Shown in pieces: positions 1-9,856 of a stretch of 64,000 nt of DNA. Under the pieces are notes generated by a model. That model saw only the letters and a program-made list of their open reading frames with translations. It had not been told where the DNA came from and did no database searches. The position numbers were made by a program, and so were the translations under genes. The stretch is from Gammaproteobacteria bacterium. GTDB taxonomy: Bacteria; Pseudomonadota; Gammaproteobacteria; JAABTG01. Every line of letters begins with the position of its first letter. Position 1 is the first letter of the stretch. The DNA is taken from positions 248,001 through 312,000 of the forward strand of contig JAXHLS010000006.1 of assembly GCA_034522055.1 (NCBI GenBank). The letters are read 5' to 3'.

Positions 1-834
1 CACGGCCTCGAAGGGTCGCTGGGGCGCGGTCCATACGCCGTAGGCATAGCGCTGGTAAGAGGCCTGGCGCAGTAGCAGGGTGGGGGCATCCGCCGGCCGC
101 CCCGTGACATGGAGTACGATACCATCGGACAGCTTGAGCTGGCCGATGTGGCCGATGGCGCTGACGGTGCGGTAGGGGTCCCGGTTCTCCCGCATGCGGC
201 CGCCGATCCAGGCCAGCACCAGCTCTTCCATTTCCGTCTGCAGGGCACGCATGCCCATCTGTCCCATCCATCCCAGGCCGGCCGCCACCAGCAGGGCGAC
301 CACCCACACCAGGTGCCGCGAGCGGGGGGGGCGGATGCCCGCCAGGGTCCATACCGCCAGCATCAGCATCAGGGGATAGAAGTACGGGTCCCGCGGCACG
401 CTCGCCGCCGCCGCCATGAGACACAGGGCCAGGTAGGGATAGCCGAGGTGGAGGGCCCGGGAGGCGCCGCTGCCGGGGCGCCGGCGCTGGCGCCTGAGGC
501 TCAGAAACAGGGCGCCGGCGGGGATGGCGCCGCGGGCGCTGTAGGTCTGCACCAGCACCAGGGGAAACATCAGCATCGGCATCCAGCCCACCAGGGAGAA
601 GATGCCATGGGCCCCGTCGCGGGAGAACAGGTAGACGGTGGCCACGATGAACAAGACGTTGGTGAGGTCCACGGTGCGATCGAAGTCCCAATCCCCGATC
701 TGCCAGCGCCACCTGACCCAGCGCGCCGACTCCAATACGATGGCCAGACCGACGGCCACTACCGGCAGGGCGGCGTAGTAGCCCCATACCAACAGGTAGG
801 CGGCGTAAAGCAGGGGCGGCGGGGTGCCGTTCAT
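1..834 (-). CDS. TgpA/DUF3488-type transglutaminase-like membrane protein (partial, C-terminus off window)
   Basis: I translated the minus strand by hand from the ATG at 834, which overlaps the stop of the upstream DUF58 gene in an ATGA arrangement. The frame stays open to base 1, so the C-terminus lies outside the window. The first 200 residues are strongly hydrophobic with several membrane segments, and then a soluble stretch begins. This matches the N-terminal DUF3488 membrane part of TgpA-like proteins, whose transglutaminase core is periplasmic; that core would lie mostly beyond the window edge. The tight coupling to a DUF58 gene is the usual context for this family, which often also has a MoxR ATPase. 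No MoxR gene is seen here. The substrate is unknown. The family call rests on hydrophobicity, length and neighbourhood. Confidence 0.75.
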   Translation of the reverse strand, partial: MNGTPPPLLYAAYLLVWGYYAALPVVAVGLAIVLESARWVRWRWQIGDWDFDRTVDLTNVLFIVATVYLFSRDGAHGIFSLVGWMPMLMFPLVLVQTYSARGAIPAGALFLSLRRQRRRPGSGASRALHLGYPYLALCLMAAAASVPRDPYFYPLMLMLAVWTLAGIRPPRSRHLVWVVALLVAAGLGWMGQMGMRALQTEMEELVLAWIGGRMRENRDPYRTVSAIGHIGQLKLSDGIVLHVTGRPADAPTLLLRQASYQRYAYGVWTAPQRPFEAV

Positions 835-2249
835 CCCGGGGCGGCCCCGGGCCCGCGGTCCAGGTCCTCCTGGATGCGGCCGGGTCGCAGATGCCACAGC
901 CAGCGGGGGCCGTCCCCGTAGGGGCCGGCGTCGATGGACTTCTCGGGCGAGACCACGAACACCACGAGGTGGATGCCCACGGCCCGCAGCCGCTCCACGA
1001 GCCGGCGGCGCGGCGCGTCCCACTGCACCAACACCAGCACCATCCCCGTGACTCGGGACGCCTGACCGAGCAGCATGTCGGCCAGGGTCCGGAAACCGTC
1101 CTGCCCGGCGGGCCCGAGGCAGGCAAGGGCCTCCAGCAGGTGTTGTTCGCCACCCGTGCCGCGACCCGTGGTGAGGCGGTGGGGGCGATTGCCCACGAAC
1201 ACCAGATCCAGCAGGCTGTCGGTGCGGGGCAGGGTGACCACGTAGGAGGCGGCCAGGGAGATGGCCTCCTCGAAGGCGGGGGTGGCCGCGGCGCTGAAGG
1301 TATCGAGGGCCAGGGCATGGCGGACGAAGAACTCGTCCTGGTATTCCCGCACTACGGGGTGCCCCGTGCGTGCCCAGCCCCGCCAGTGGATGCGCCGGAC
1401 GGGATCCCCGGGCCGGTAGTCGCGGGTGGCCACGAATTCCTCGGATTCACCCACATGCCCCGAGTAGGTCACCCCCCCGGGTTGCTCCTGGCGGCTGCCG
1501 GGGAGGGCCAGGCGGGGTACGGCGTAGCGCCGGGGCAGCACCAGCAGGCGGTCCGGGGCGGCGGCATGATGCAGCGATCGGGCGAGGCCCAGGGCCTCCG
1601 GGCGCGCCAGCCGGGTACCCGTGAAGTAGATGAAGCCACGACGCAACGGGGTCGCGGTGATCCGCACCTCCACCTCGGCAACGGCGGGGCCCGCCGGCAA
1701 GGTCTGCTCGGGGATCGACGCCCCCATGCCTTGGTGCACCAGGGCCACGAAGCGGGGATAGCCCACCTTGCGGTCAAACCAGTTGTGATGTCCGTCTGCC
1801 ATCGCGTCGGCGCGGCGAAACGCGCGCGGGCTTGGATAGACGGTTTCCAGTTCCTCGACGACGCCATGGCCGCCCTCGAGAACCCCCGATTGCGCCCGCA
1901 GCTGCAGGCGGTAGGTGAAGGGTTGACCCATGGTGGCCAGGGGCGGCAGCTGGCGGGCGACGGTGTAGCGCCCGCGGTGCAGCACCAGAAGCAGGAAGGC
2001 GGTGAGCAACAAGGCCATGCCCAGGGCGAACAGCTGATGGGCGAGGCTTTGGCGCGTGTCCACCCCCAGGGCCCCGGCCGTCAGGGTGGTCCCCAGGAGT
2101 ATCTGGCCCGCGGGCGTCAGGCGCCGCCGCAAACGCCGGCCGGCGCCGTAGATGACGCGGAACAATCGCAGGACCGCACCCCGGGGGGATAAGGAGGCTT
2201 TCAAGGGACCTCCGGGAATGGGGGCGGACAGGGGGCGGCCGTACGGCAA
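831..2249 (-). CDS. DUF58 domain-containing protein
   Basis: This 472-residue protein carries the DUF58 hallmark in its middle: a YRPGDPVRRIHWRGWART segment followed by a vWA-like region. Two hydrophobic segments occur near residues 50-90, so it is probably anchored in the inner membrane with a cytoplasmic domain. DUF58 proteins accompany MoxR ATPases and transglutaminase-like proteins in putative chaperone or envelope-assembly operons, and the downstream gene overlaps by four bases. The first 15-20 residues are unlike the family and the true start may be further in. The gene diverges from napD across about 155 bp, so the two promoters share that gap. Confidence 0.85.
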   Translation of the reverse strand: MPYGRPLSAPIPGGPLKASLSPRGAVLRLFRVIYGAGRRLRRRLTPAGQILLGTTLTAGALGVDTRQSLAHQLFALGMALLLTAFLLLVLHRGRYTVARQLPPLATMGQPFTYRLQLRAQSGVLEGGHGVVEELETVYPSPRAFRRADAMADGHHNWFDRKVGYPRFVALVHQGMGASIPEQTLPAGPAVAEVEVRITATPLRRGFIYFTGTRLARPEALGLARSLHHAAAPDRLLVLPRRYAVPRLALPGSRQEQPGGVTYSGHVGESEEFVATRDYRPGDPVRRIHWRGWARTGHPVVREYQDEFFVRHALALDTFSAAATPAFEEAISLAASYVVTLPRTDSLLDLVFVGNRPHRLTTGRGTGGEQHLLEALACLGPAGQDGFRTLADMLLGQASRVTGMVLVLVQWDAPRRRLVERLRAVGIHLVVFVVSPEKSIDAGPYGDGPRWLWHLRPGRIQEDLDRGPGAAPG

Positions 2250-2280
2250 GTCATTGGTTATTTAATTAACTACTAACGCG

Positions 2281-2294
2281 TTGATTTCAGTCAA
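2281..2294 (+). promoter_or_regulatory. FNR/Anr-type box upstream of nap
   Basis: TTGATTTCAGTCAA matches the FNR/CRP-family consensus TTGAT-N4-ATCAA at nine of ten positions. It lies about 110 bp upstream of napD. It points to oxygen- or nitric-oxide-responsive control of the nap operon. Confidence 0.65.
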
Positions 2295-2310
2295 TTTCGG
2301 CCTGCGAAGC

Positions 2311-2324
2311 TTGTTCTGGATCAA
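2311..2324 (+). promoter_or_regulatory. Second FNR-type box upstream of nap
   Basis: TTGTTCTGGATCAA matches TTGAT-N4-ATCAA at nine of ten positions and lies 30 bp (about three helical turns) downstream of the first box. If this site sits near -41.5, transcription would start near 2359, with CATCTA at 2343-2348 as a plausible -10 element. That would place the start some 45 bp before the napD ATG. Confidence 0.55.
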
Positions 2325-2404
2325 GGACACTGCGGTTTGCTGCATCTAGGGTGATTCGTGTCGCGGGCGGTTGTTCCGTCCTCATGCTGGCTGGAGGATA
2401 ACGT

Positions 2405-2725
2405 ATGAACCTATCGGGCATTCTCGTGGTTGCCACGCCCCCGCATATGGCCGCCGTGGTGGCGGAACTGGACGCCCTGCCGGGCGTCGAGGTCCACCAT
2501 ACCGACCCGCCGTCCGGACGCATCATCGTGGTTCAGGAGGCCGAGTCCATCGACGACGAGGTCGCCGGTCTCAAGCGTATCAAACAGTTGCCCCACGTGG
2601 TGATGGCCGAGATGGCCTATCACTATTTTGCCGAAGACCCCCAGAACTATCCGCCGGAGCGGGTGGAGGCCCTCGACCGGCCGGCCGTTCCCGACTATCT
2701 CACGGCCGACAATCTCACAGATTAA
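2405..2725 (+). CDS. napD: NapD, chaperone for NapA maturation
   Basis: This 106-residue protein matches NapD in length and pattern. It starts with MNLSGILVVATPP and has a ferredoxin-like core with the family HHTDPPSGRIIVVQE stretch. NapD is a cytoplasmic chaperone that binds the Tat signal of NapA during molybdenum-cofactor loading. The start follows a GGAGG-like site (ggctggagg) at a normal distance. It is the first gene of a napD-A-G-H-B-F cluster and lies 48 bp before napA. Its C-terminal tail, about 20 residues after the core, is variable in the family. Confidence 0.9.
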   Translation: MNLSGILVVATPPHMAAVVAELDALPGVEVHHTDPPSGRIIVVQEAESIDDEVAGLKRIKQLPHVVMAEMAYHYFAEDPQNYPPERVEALDRPAVPDYLTADNLTD

Positions 2726-2773
2726 CGGACCGGCTCCGCCGGTGTGGTCGTTCACGTTTTCAGGAGAACCATC

Positions 2774-5503
2774 ATGGAGTTGACCCGCCGAAAGTTTCTC
2801 AAGAGCAGTGTCGCCGCCTCGGCGGCCGCCGCCGTCGGTATACCGGTGAGCAAGTCCTCTATCGCCCAGGCCGCCGAGGCCGAGAAGGACTGGCAATGGG
2901 ACAAGAGCGTGTGCCGCTTCTGCGGCACCGGCTGCGGCATCATGGTGGCCACCCAGGGCGGCCGCATCATGGCCACCAAGGGTGACCCCGACGCCCCCGT
3001 GAACCGCGGCCTCAACTGCATCAAAGGCTACTTCAACGGCAAGATCATGTACGGCAAGGACCGCCTGACCCAACCCTTGATGCGCATGAAAGACGGCAAG
3101 TTCCACAAGGAGGGCAAGTTTTATCCGGTGACCTGGGATCAGGCCTTCGACGAGATGGAGAAGCAGTTCAGGAAGACCTACAAGGAGATGGGCCCCCACG
3201 GCGTGGCCATCTTCGGCTCGGGGCAGTACACCATCCCCGAGGGCTATGTGTCCGCCAAGCTCATGAAGGCGGGCTTTCGCAGCAACAACATCGACCCCAA
3301 CGCCCGCCACTGCATGGCCTCGGCGGTGGTGGCTTTCATCCAGAGCTTCGGTATCGACGAGCCGGCGGGCAACTATGACGACATCGAGTACACCGACACC
3401 ATCGTGACCTGGGGTGCCAACATGGCCGAGTGCCATCCCATCCTGTGGGCACGGGTGTCCGATCGCCGCCTCTCCAGCGACAACACCCGCATCGTCAATC
3501 TCACCACCTATGGCAACCAGACCTCGGACATCGCCGACGCGGAGATCGTATTCAAGCCGGGCACCGACCTGGCCATCTGGAACTACCTGGCCCGGGAGGC
3601 CATCGCCCGGGATGCCGTGAACCACGAATTCGTGGACAAGCACTGCGTCTTCGCCACCGGGCCCTATGACATCGGCTATGGCATGCGGGCCACGGACGAG
3701 TATGCCTTCGACGCCGAGAAGGACATCCAGGCCAAGGAACTGAAGGTGACCCTGGACAAGTACGAGGCCGTCGCCCAGCGCAAGGAGCCGGGCACCGTGG
3801 TGGAGCAGAAGAACACGGCGGCGCCGGTCAAGCATTGGCAGATCGGCTTCGACGACTTCAAGAAGGGGGTGGAGCCCTATACCCTCGACTTCGTGGCGGA
3901 ACTCTCCAAGGGTGACCCGGACGAGTCCCTGGAGTCCCACAAGAAGAAGCTTGAGCAGCTGGCCGACCTGTACCTCGAGAAGGATCGCAAGGTGGTGAGC
4001 TTCTGGACCATGGGGTTCAACCAGCACTACCGCGGCAGCTGGGTGAACGAGCAGGCCTACATGCTGCATCTGCTGCTGGGCAAGCAGTCCATGCCGGGCA
4101 ACGGCGCCTTCTCCCTCACGGGCCAGCCCTCCGCCTGCGGTACCGCCCGCGAGGTGGGCACCTTCGCCCATCGCCTGCCCGCGGATATGGTAGTGGGCAA
4201 TCCCAAGCATCGCGAGCGCGCGGAGAAGATCTGGAAGCTGCCCGCCAATACTCTCAACCCCAAGACCGGCAGCCACATCAACAAGATCATGCGGGACCTC
4301 GAGGACGGCGGCGTCAAGTGGGCCTGGGTGCAGGTGAACAACCCCTTCCAGGCCACCGCCAATGCCAACCACTGGATCACCGCCGCGCGCAAGCAGGACA
4401 ACTTCCTGGTGGTCTCGGAGGCCTATCCCACGGTGTCCGCCAAGGTGGCCGACCTCATCCTGCCCACCGCCATGATCTTCGAGAAGTGGGGCCTCTACGG
4501 CAACGCCGAGCGCCGTACCCAGGGCTGGCGCCAACAGGTGGCGCCCCCGGGCGAGGCCATGGGCGATGTATGGCAGGGCCTGGAGTTCGCCAAGCGGTTC
4601 ACCCTGAAGGACGTGTGGGGTGAGCAGAAGGTGGCGGGTGCACCGGGTGACAAGCTGCCCGACGTGCTCACGGAGGCGGCGAAGATGGGCTATTCGCCCG
4701 ACGACACCCTCTATGACGTGCTGTTCGCCAGCCCGGAGAACCGCAAGGTGGCATGGCCCGACCACGCGGTCGCCAAGGGCCATGACAACCACATCGCCGA
4801 GCGGCTGGGGGACGGCTGGTTCCCGGAGAAAGCCCTGTTCAACGAGTACCGCCAGTTCACCCTCAACTTCCAGCATGATCTGGCGGATTTCGACACCTAT
4901 ATGCGCGACGACGTACGGGGCCTCAAGTGGCCGGTCATCGACGGCAAGGAGACCGAGTGGCGCTTCAACGAAGAATACGACCCCTATGTGCCCAAGGGTG
5001 CCGGCTTCGCCTTCTACGGCAAGGCCCTCAAGGCGACGCCCACCGGAGATCTGGACGGTGTCACCAGCGCAGACAAGAAGCCCCTGCCGGACAAGGCCAA
5101 GATCTTCTTCCGCCCCTACGCGGCACCGCCGGAGCAGCCGGATGAGAACTACGACCTGTGGCTGGCCACCGGCCGGGTGCTGGAGCACTGGCACACGGGC
5201 ACCATGACCCGCCGGGTGCCCGAACTCCACCGCGCGGTGCCCACGGCCCAGTTGTACATGCATCCCGAAGATGCCAAGGCACGGGGGCTCAAGCGCAACG
5301 ATGTCGCCTGGATCGAATCCCGCCGCGGCAAGATCAAGGCGGTGGTGGAGACCCAGGGGCGTAACCGTGCCCCGCGGGGCTACACCTTCCTGCCCTTCTT
5401 CGACGAGGGGGTGTTCGCCAACAAGGTCTGCATCGACATGACCTGTCCCATGTCCAAGGAAACGGACTTCAAGAAGGCCGCGGTGAAGGTGTACAAGGCC
5501 TGA
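2774..5503 (+). CDS. napA: NapA, periplasmic nitrate reductase catalytic subunit (long form)
   Basis: NapA reduces nitrate to nitrite in the periplasm using a Mo-bis-MGD cofactor and one [4Fe-4S] cluster. The protein has 909 residues. Its N-terminus is a Tat signal ([12 protein letters not shown] then an alanine-rich stretch). The cluster motif follows: [11 protein letters not shown] near residue 48, with a further Cys at [17 protein letters not shown] near residue 180 contains the Cys expected to ligand Mo. Enterobacterial NapA is about 830 residues. This protein has an extra segment of roughly 60-80 residues around positions 310-390 ([11 protein letters not shown] region), which I recall from epsilonproteobacterial NapA. 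The start at 2774 has a caggag site seven bases upstream; a longer start at 2744 lacks the Tat signal at its beginning. Confidence 0.95.
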   Translation: MELTRRKFLKSSVAASAAAAVGIPVSKSSIAQAAEAEKDWQWDKSVCRFCGTGCGIMVATQGGRIMATKGDPDAPVNRGLNCIKGYFNGKIMYGKDRLTQPLMRMKDGKFHKEGKFYPVTWDQAFDEMEKQFRKTYKEMGPHGVAIFGSGQYTIPEGYVSAKLMKAGFRSNNIDPNARHCMASAVVAFIQSFGIDEPAGNYDDIEYTDTIVTWGANMAECHPILWARVSDRRLSSDNTRIVNLTTYGNQTSDIADAEIVFKPGTDLAIWNYLAREAIARDAVNHEFVDKHCVFATGPYDIGYGMRATDEYAFDAEKDIQAKELKVTLDKYEAVAQRKEPGTVVEQKNTAAPVKHWQIGFDDFKKGVEPYTLDFVAELSKGDPDESLESHKKKLEQLADLYLEKDRKVVSFWTMGFNQHYRGSWVNEQAYMLHLLLGKQSMPGNGAFSLTGQPSACGTAREVGTFAHRLPADMVVGNPKHRERAEKIWKLPANTLNPKTGSHINKIMRDLEDGGVKWAWVQVNNPFQATANANHWITAARKQDNFLVVSEAYPTVSAKVADLILPTAMIFEKWGLYGNAERRTQGWRQQVAPPGEAMGDVWQGLEFAKRFTLKDVWGEQKVAGAPGDKLPDVLTEAAKMGYSPDDTLYDVLFASPENRKVAWPDHAVAKGHDNHIAERLGDGWFPEKALFNEYRQFTLNFQHDLADFDTYMRDDVRGLKWPVIDGKETEWRFNEEYDPYVPKGAGFAFYGKALKATPTGDLDGVTSADKKPLPDKAKIFFRPYAAPPEQPDENYDLWLATGRVLEHWHTGTMTRRVPELHRAVPTAQLYMHPEDAKARGLKRNDVAWIESRRGKIKAVVETQGRNRAPRGYTFLPFFDEGVFANKVCIDMTCPMSKETDFKKAAVKVYKA

Positions 5504-5558
5504 GGATCGACGAGGGGGGCCAGGGGACGGCCCCGAACCGATGCCGGAGATGGAGGTG

Positions 5559-6311
5559 ATGAGCAGCACTCGCAGGGAGTTCCTGATCAAGTCCGCCCAG
5601 GGTGTCGCCCTGGCGGCCACCGGCGGGCTGGTGTGGGCCTACCTGCTGAAGCAGCAGGCCAACGCCGCGGCCTTCGCCATCCGCCCGCCCGGCGCCCGCG
5701 TGGCCGACGATTTCAATACCAAGTGCATCAAGTGCGGCCAATGTGTGCGGGCTTGCCCCTTCGATACCCTGAAACTCGCCCATACGGGCGATGCGGTGCC
5801 CATCGGCACCCCCTATTTCGTGCCCCGTGATATCCCCTGCTACATGTGCGAGGACATCCCGTGCATGAACGCCTGCCCCACCGGCGCCCTGGACCCGGGG
5901 CTTGCGGACATCGCCGATGCCCGCATGGGGCAGGCCGTCATCGATATCGAGAACTGCCTGTCCTGGCAGGGTCTGCGCTGCGAGATCTGCCACCGCGAGT
6001 GTCCCCTGACGGACAAGGCCATCACCGTGGAGCACAACCCGCGCCGCATCAGCAAGCACGCCATGTTCGTGCCCCTGGTGCACAGCGATGCCTGCACCGG
6101 CTGCGGGATCTGCGAGAAGGCCTGTCCCACCGACGAGGCCGCCATCCGGGTGGTGCAGCCTGAACTGGTACGGGGCCGCATCGGGGAGCATTACCGGCTC
6201 GGCTGGAAGAACGACGCCGGCATCACCGAGGATTTCGACCCCGGTCGCCCCGAGGCCGCGCCGCCGGCCGCGCCCACGGGCCTCGATTATCTCAACGAGG
6301 GGGGGCTGTGA
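5559..6311 (+). CDS. napG: NapG, periplasmic ferredoxin-type subunit
   Basis: The protein is 250 residues with a Tat signal (STRREFLIKS then a hydrophobic stretch) and four Cys clusters suited to [4Fe-4S] binding: CIKCGQCVRACPF, CYMCEDIPCMNACP, CEICHRECP and CTGCGICEKACP. NapG is exported folded and works with the membrane protein NapH to pass electrons from quinol towards NapB/NapA. I chose the start at 5559 because ggaggtg precedes it; an upstream ATG at 5541 would add six residues. Its stop overlaps the napH start by four bases, so the two are likely translationally coupled. Confidence 0.93.
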   Translation: MSSTRREFLIKSAQGVALAATGGLVWAYLLKQQANAAAFAIRPPGARVADDFNTKCIKCGQCVRACPFDTLKLAHTGDAVPIGTPYFVPRDIPCYMCEDIPCMNACPTGALDPGLADIADARMGQAVIDIENCLSWQGLRCEICHRECPLTDKAITVEHNPRRISKHAMFVPLVHSDACTGCGICEKACPTDEAAIRVVQPELVRGRIGEHYRLGWKNDAGITEDFDPGRPEAAPPAAPTGLDYLNEGGL

Positions 6312-7237
6312 CCGACACCGGCCCGCCGCGCCTGGGGCCCAACGGCCGGCCGGTCCGGCATTTCGTCATGCCCGGCTCCCTCGGGGGCAGGCTGCGGGTG
6401 TGGCGCTTCATCATCTATCGGCGTCTGGTCCAGGTGGGTCTGCTGGTGCTCTTCTTCGGCACCGCCCACTGGGGCTGGAACGTCTTCGGACGGCCGCTGT
6501 TGCAGGGTAATCTGAGCGCCTCCGAGGTGTTGGGGATCATCCCCATGGCAGATCCCTTCGCGGTCCTGCAGATCACCCTCGGCGGCGTGGTCCTCAATCC
6601 GGAGGTGTGGCTGGGGGCCGCCATCGTCCTTGGTGCCTATGGGCTCATCGGCGGGCGCACCTGGTGTGCCTGGGTCTGCCCCATCAATATGGTGACCGAC
6701 GGCGCGGCCTGGTTGCGGCGCCGCCTCGGGGTCTCGGACATATTCCATGTGAGCCGCAACCTGCGCTACAGCGTGCTGGTCTTGAGCCTGGTGCTGTCGG
6801 TGCTCATGGGTGTGGCCGCCTTCGAGTGGATCAGCCCCATCGCCATCTTGCACCGCGAGCTGCTCTACGGCATCGGCATGGGCTGGGTGGCGGTGCTGGG
6901 GATCCTGCTGTTCGACCTCCTGGTGCTGCGCCACGGCTGGTGCGGCCATCTTTGTCCCCTGGGGGCCTTCTACGCCCTGGTGGGGCGGGTGGCCCTGGTG
7001 CGGGTGGCCTTCGATACCCCCACCTGCACCCACTGCGGTGATTGCGCCCGGGTCTGCCCCGAACCCCAGGTGCTGAATCTCAGGCAGGCCTCGGAGGCGG
7101 GCATGATTGCCTCGGGGGAATGCACCAACTGTGGGCGCTGCATCACCGTATGCCCGGAGGACACCCTCGCCTTCGCCCTGCGTCCCCGTATCGACGCCCC
7201 CGCCGGGGGCACGAACCACCGTCAGGTCCACACCTAG
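6308..7237 (+). CDS. napH: NapH, membrane quinol-oxidising ferredoxin subunit
   Basis: This 309-residue protein, starting with GTG, has about four membrane helices. It carries the two NapH-type cysteine motifs CAWVCP and CGHLCP between helices, and two C-terminal [4Fe-4S] motifs, CTHCGDCARVCPE and CTNCGRCITVCPE. NapH takes electrons from the quinone pool and passes them to NapG. No napC (tetraheme quinol dehydrogenase) is present in this cluster, so NapGH is probably the main electron entry. It overlaps napG by four bases and is followed nine bases later by napB. Confidence 0.93.
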   Translation: MTDTGPPRLGPNGRPVRHFVMPGSLGGRLRVWRFIIYRRLVQVGLLVLFFGTAHWGWNVFGRPLLQGNLSASEVLGIIPMADPFAVLQITLGGVVLNPEVWLGAAIVLGAYGLIGGRTWCAWVCPINMVTDGAAWLRRRLGVSDIFHVSRNLRYSVLVLSLVLSVLMGVAAFEWISPIAILHRELLYGIGMGWVAVLGILLFDLLVLRHGWCGHLCPLGAFYALVGRVALVRVAFDTPTCTHCGDCARVCPEPQVLNLRQASEAGMIASGECTNCGRCITVCPEDTLAFALRPRIDAPAGGTNHRQVHT

Positions 7238-7246
7238 GAGAGTGAT

Positions 7247-7714
7247 ATGAGAATGAGCCATCTGATGATAATGGGTGCCCTGCTGGCCTACGCCACGGCC
7301 GCCGCTACCGCCGAGCCCCTGGCGGCGGACGAGATGGGCCTCAGCAAGACCAGCGTCTTCGACACCCCGACCCCCGACGCCTTCGCCTATCCGGATGCCC
7401 AGCCGCGACAGAGCACCATGCTGCCGCGTGCCTACGGCGGTTTCGGGGGCGCGCCGCCCCAGATACCCCATGCCATCGACGCCTTCATGCCCATCACCGC
7501 CGGCAATAATGCATGCGCCGCCTGTCATGATCGCCCCCATCTCATCGGCCGTGCATACCGCAAGGGGGCGACCCCACCCATACCCCGCAGCCACTACGGC
7601 GGCTTCAAGGGTGAGGGTGACGAGAAGACCCTGTCCGGGGCCAACTATGTATGCTCCCAGTGCCATGTGCCCCAGTCCGGTGCCGAGCCTCTGGTGGTTA
7701 ATACCCGTGACTAG
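7247..7714 (+). CDS. napB: NapB, diheme cytochrome c electron donor to NapA
   Basis: A 155-residue secreted protein with a Sec signal peptide of about 21 residues ending in ATAAATA. It has exactly two heme-binding motifs: CAACH near residue 87 and CSQCH near residue 137. This is the NapB arrangement, a periplasmic diheme c-type subunit that delivers electrons to NapA. An aggagagtg ribosome site precedes the ATG. The gene follows napH after nine bases. Confidence 0.92.
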   Translation: MRMSHLMIMGALLAYATAAATAEPLAADEMGLSKTSVFDTPTPDAFAYPDAQPRQSTMLPRAYGGFGGAPPQIPHAIDAFMPITAGNNACAACHDRPHLIGRAYRKGATPPIPRSHYGGFKGEGDEKTLSGANYVCSQCHVPQSGAEPLVVNTRD

Positions 7715-7755
7715 GGTCGTGCGCCGGGGGGGTGGTCCTGGGCCGGGGACGCGGG

Positions 7756-8298
7756 ATGTCCCGGACTTCTGACGCCGGCGCCCCGGACCCGGTACGGCGA
7801 GGGCTGCTGCGGGGCGAGTTCCTGACCCGGGAGGGGCGGCAGCGCGTGGAGCGGCGCGACAAGCGTTTGGGTCCCTGGCCACCCGGGCTGCAAGTGGTGG
7901 AGGAGGCCTGCAACGAGTGTAGCGGGCCGTGTGAGCCGGCTTGTCCCCAGGAAATCGTCCGCTTCCATCCCCTGGGCCATCGTCTCGCCGGCGAGCCCTA
8001 CCTGGATTTCACCCTGGCGGGCTGTACTTTCTGCGGCGAGTGTCTCGAGGCCTGCCCGGAACGTCAGACGGTGGCTCCGGGCAGCACGGTGCGGGTGAGG
8101 GGTGAGGCGCGCCTCGCCCGTGACCGCTGCCTGGCGTGGAACGGCGTGCTGTGCATGTCCTGCCTGGGGCTCTGTGAAGCCCGGGCCCTGGCCATGGACC
8201 GCCGGCGTCGCCTGGTCATAGACGTTGAGCGCTGCACCGGTTGCGGCGCCTGCGTCGCCCCCTGTCCGGTGGGTGCGCTGGCCGTGGCGTGCGCCTGA
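7756..8298 (+). CDS. napF: NapF-like cytoplasmic ferredoxin
   Basis: A 180-residue protein with four Cys-rich groups: CNECSGPCEPACPQ, CTFCGECLEACPE, CLGLCEARAL and CTGCGACVAPCPV. The start RTSDAGAPD..RRGLLRG has no signal peptide, as expected for NapF. NapF is a cytoplasmic iron-sulfur protein thought to help mature or repair NapA. Its position last in the cluster differs from the enterobacterial napFDAGHBC order. The start is uncertain: an ATG at 7732 would add eight residues. The third Cys group looks incomplete, having fewer cysteines than a standard [4Fe-4S] site. Confidence 0.85.
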   Translation: MSRTSDAGAPDPVRRGLLRGEFLTREGRQRVERRDKRLGPWPPGLQVVEEACNECSGPCEPACPQEIVRFHPLGHRLAGEPYLDFTLAGCTFCGECLEACPERQTVAPGSTVRVRGEARLARDRCLAWNGVLCMSCLGLCEARALAMDRRRRLVIDVERCTGCGACVAPCPVGALAVACA

Positions 8299-8452
8299 AC
8301 AGAACGAGACAGGAACCACGAAAGACACGAAATAGGCCAAAAGATGTAGGACGGGGATGAACGAGATCCCTCCCGATCCCGCGGCCGTGTGCGGTTTACC
8401 CTGGCTCCCCGGTTGGAAACCGGCCGCGCCGGCGGGATACCGACAGGGACCG

Positions 8453-9841
8453 CTATAAGGCTGCCTGGATGGCCTCGGTGGTGGCGCGGGCGTCGCCGAA
8501 CAGCATGCGAGTGTTTTCTCGGAAAAACAGAGGGTTCTCCACCCCCGCGTAGCCCGTGGCCATGCTGCGTTTCATCACCACCACCGTCTTGGCATTCCAC
8601 ACCGCCAGCACCGGCATGCCGGCGATGGGGCTGCCGGGATTGGTCTGGGCGCTGGGATTGACGATGTCGTTGGCACCGATCACCAGCACCACGTCGGTGC
8701 TGGGAAAATCCGCATTGATCTCGTCCATCTCCAGCACGATGTCGTAGGGGACTCGGGCCTCCGCCAGCAACACGTTCATGTGGCCCGGCATGCGCCCGGC
8801 CACCGGATGGATGGCGAAGCGCACGTCCACGCCCTTGGCCTTCAGTTTACTGGTGATCTCCGCGATGGGATGCTGGGCATGGGCTACCGCCATGCCGTAG
8901 CCGGGTACGATCACCACACGGTCCGCGTCCAGCAGCAGCCGGGCCGTCTCCTCGGCGCTGATGGGGTCCACCTCGCCCTGCTCGTCATCGGATGCGCCCG
9001 CGACCGCGGCGGTGGCGCCGAAGCCGCCGGCGATCACCGACAGGAAGTGGCGGTTCATGGCCTGGCACATGATGTAGCTGAGAATGGCGCCACTGGAACC
9101 CACCAGGGCGCCGGTGATGATCAGCAGGTCGTTTGACAGCATGAATCCGGTGGCCGCCGCCGCCCAACCCGAGTAGCTGTTCAGCATGGATATCACTACC
9201 GGCATGTCCGCACCGCCGATGGCGAGCACCATGAGCACGCCGAAGGCCAGCGCCATTGCCATCATGGCCAGCAACATGGCGAGGCCGAGGCCCATCTCCG
9301 CCCCCACGAACCAGTAGCCGGCGAAGATGCTGGCCAGGAGCAGGCCCAAGTTCAGCCAGTGGCGGGCCGGCAGGAGCAAGGGTTTGCTGGTGATGACCCC
9401 CTGCAGCTTGCCGAAGGCGACCACCGAGCCGGTGAAGGTGAGGGCGCCGATGAGGACCCCCAGGTAGATCTCGATCTCATGGATGGTCCGCTCCACGCCG
9501 CTGTGGTGAACGGTCGGGTCCAGATAGGTGGCGAAACCCACCAGCACGGCGGCCAGTCCCACGAAGCTGTGGAGCATGGCCACGAGTTGCGGCATGGCGG
9601 TCATGACCACCCGGCGTGCCACCACCAGGCCGACGACGGCGCCGATGATCATGGCGGGGGCGATGAGGGCGTAGTTGGTGACCGCCGTCATGGATACCGT
9701 GGCCACGATGGCGATGAACATGCCGACCATGCCGTAGAGGTTGCCGCGGCGCGCCGACTCGGGATGGCTGAGGCCCGACAGCGAGAGGATGAAGAGGGCG
9801 CCGGCGGCCAGGTAGGCGGCGGTGGTGAGTCCTGATGACAT
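8453..9841 (-). CDS. pntB: PntB, NAD(P) transhydrogenase subunit beta
   Basis: A 462-residue protein whose N-terminal half has about eight or nine membrane helices. Its C-terminal NADP(H)-binding domain includes [18 protein letters not shown] and [16 protein letters not shown], both PntB signatures. With PntA it forms the proton-translocating transhydrogenase in the inner membrane, making NADPH from NADH at the expense of proton-motive force. It lies 15 bases downstream of pntA on the same strand. It is convergent with napF, and the 150 bp between them hold no recognised gene. Confidence 0.95.
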   Translation of the reverse strand: MSSGLTTAAYLAAGALFILSLSGLSHPESARRGNLYGMVGMFIAIVATVSMTAVTNYALIAPAMIIGAVVGLVVARRVVMTAMPQLVAMLHSFVGLAAVLVGFATYLDPTVHHSGVERTIHEIEIYLGVLIGALTFTGSVVAFGKLQGVITSKPLLLPARHWLNLGLLLASIFAGYWFVGAEMGLGLAMLLAMMAMALAFGVLMVLAIGGADMPVVISMLNSYSGWAAAATGFMLSNDLLIITGALVGSSGAILSYIMCQAMNRHFLSVIAGGFGATAAVAGASDDEQGEVDPISAEETARLLLDADRVVIVPGYGMAVAHAQHPIAEITSKLKAKGVDVRFAIHPVAGRMPGHMNVLLAEARVPYDIVLEMDEINADFPSTDVVLVIGANDIVNPSAQTNPGSPIAGMPVLAVWNAKTVVVMKRSMATGYAGVENPLFFRENTRMLFGDARATTEAIQAAL

Positions 9842-9856
9842 GGGGTGAGTCGCTCC

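Noticed and set aside
2411-5620. A 1069-codon minus-strand open frame opposite napA
   Set aside because: It mirrors the GC-rich napA gene, has no ribosome site or family motif and is low in complexity (Gly, His, Leu, Val). It is an antisense shadow.
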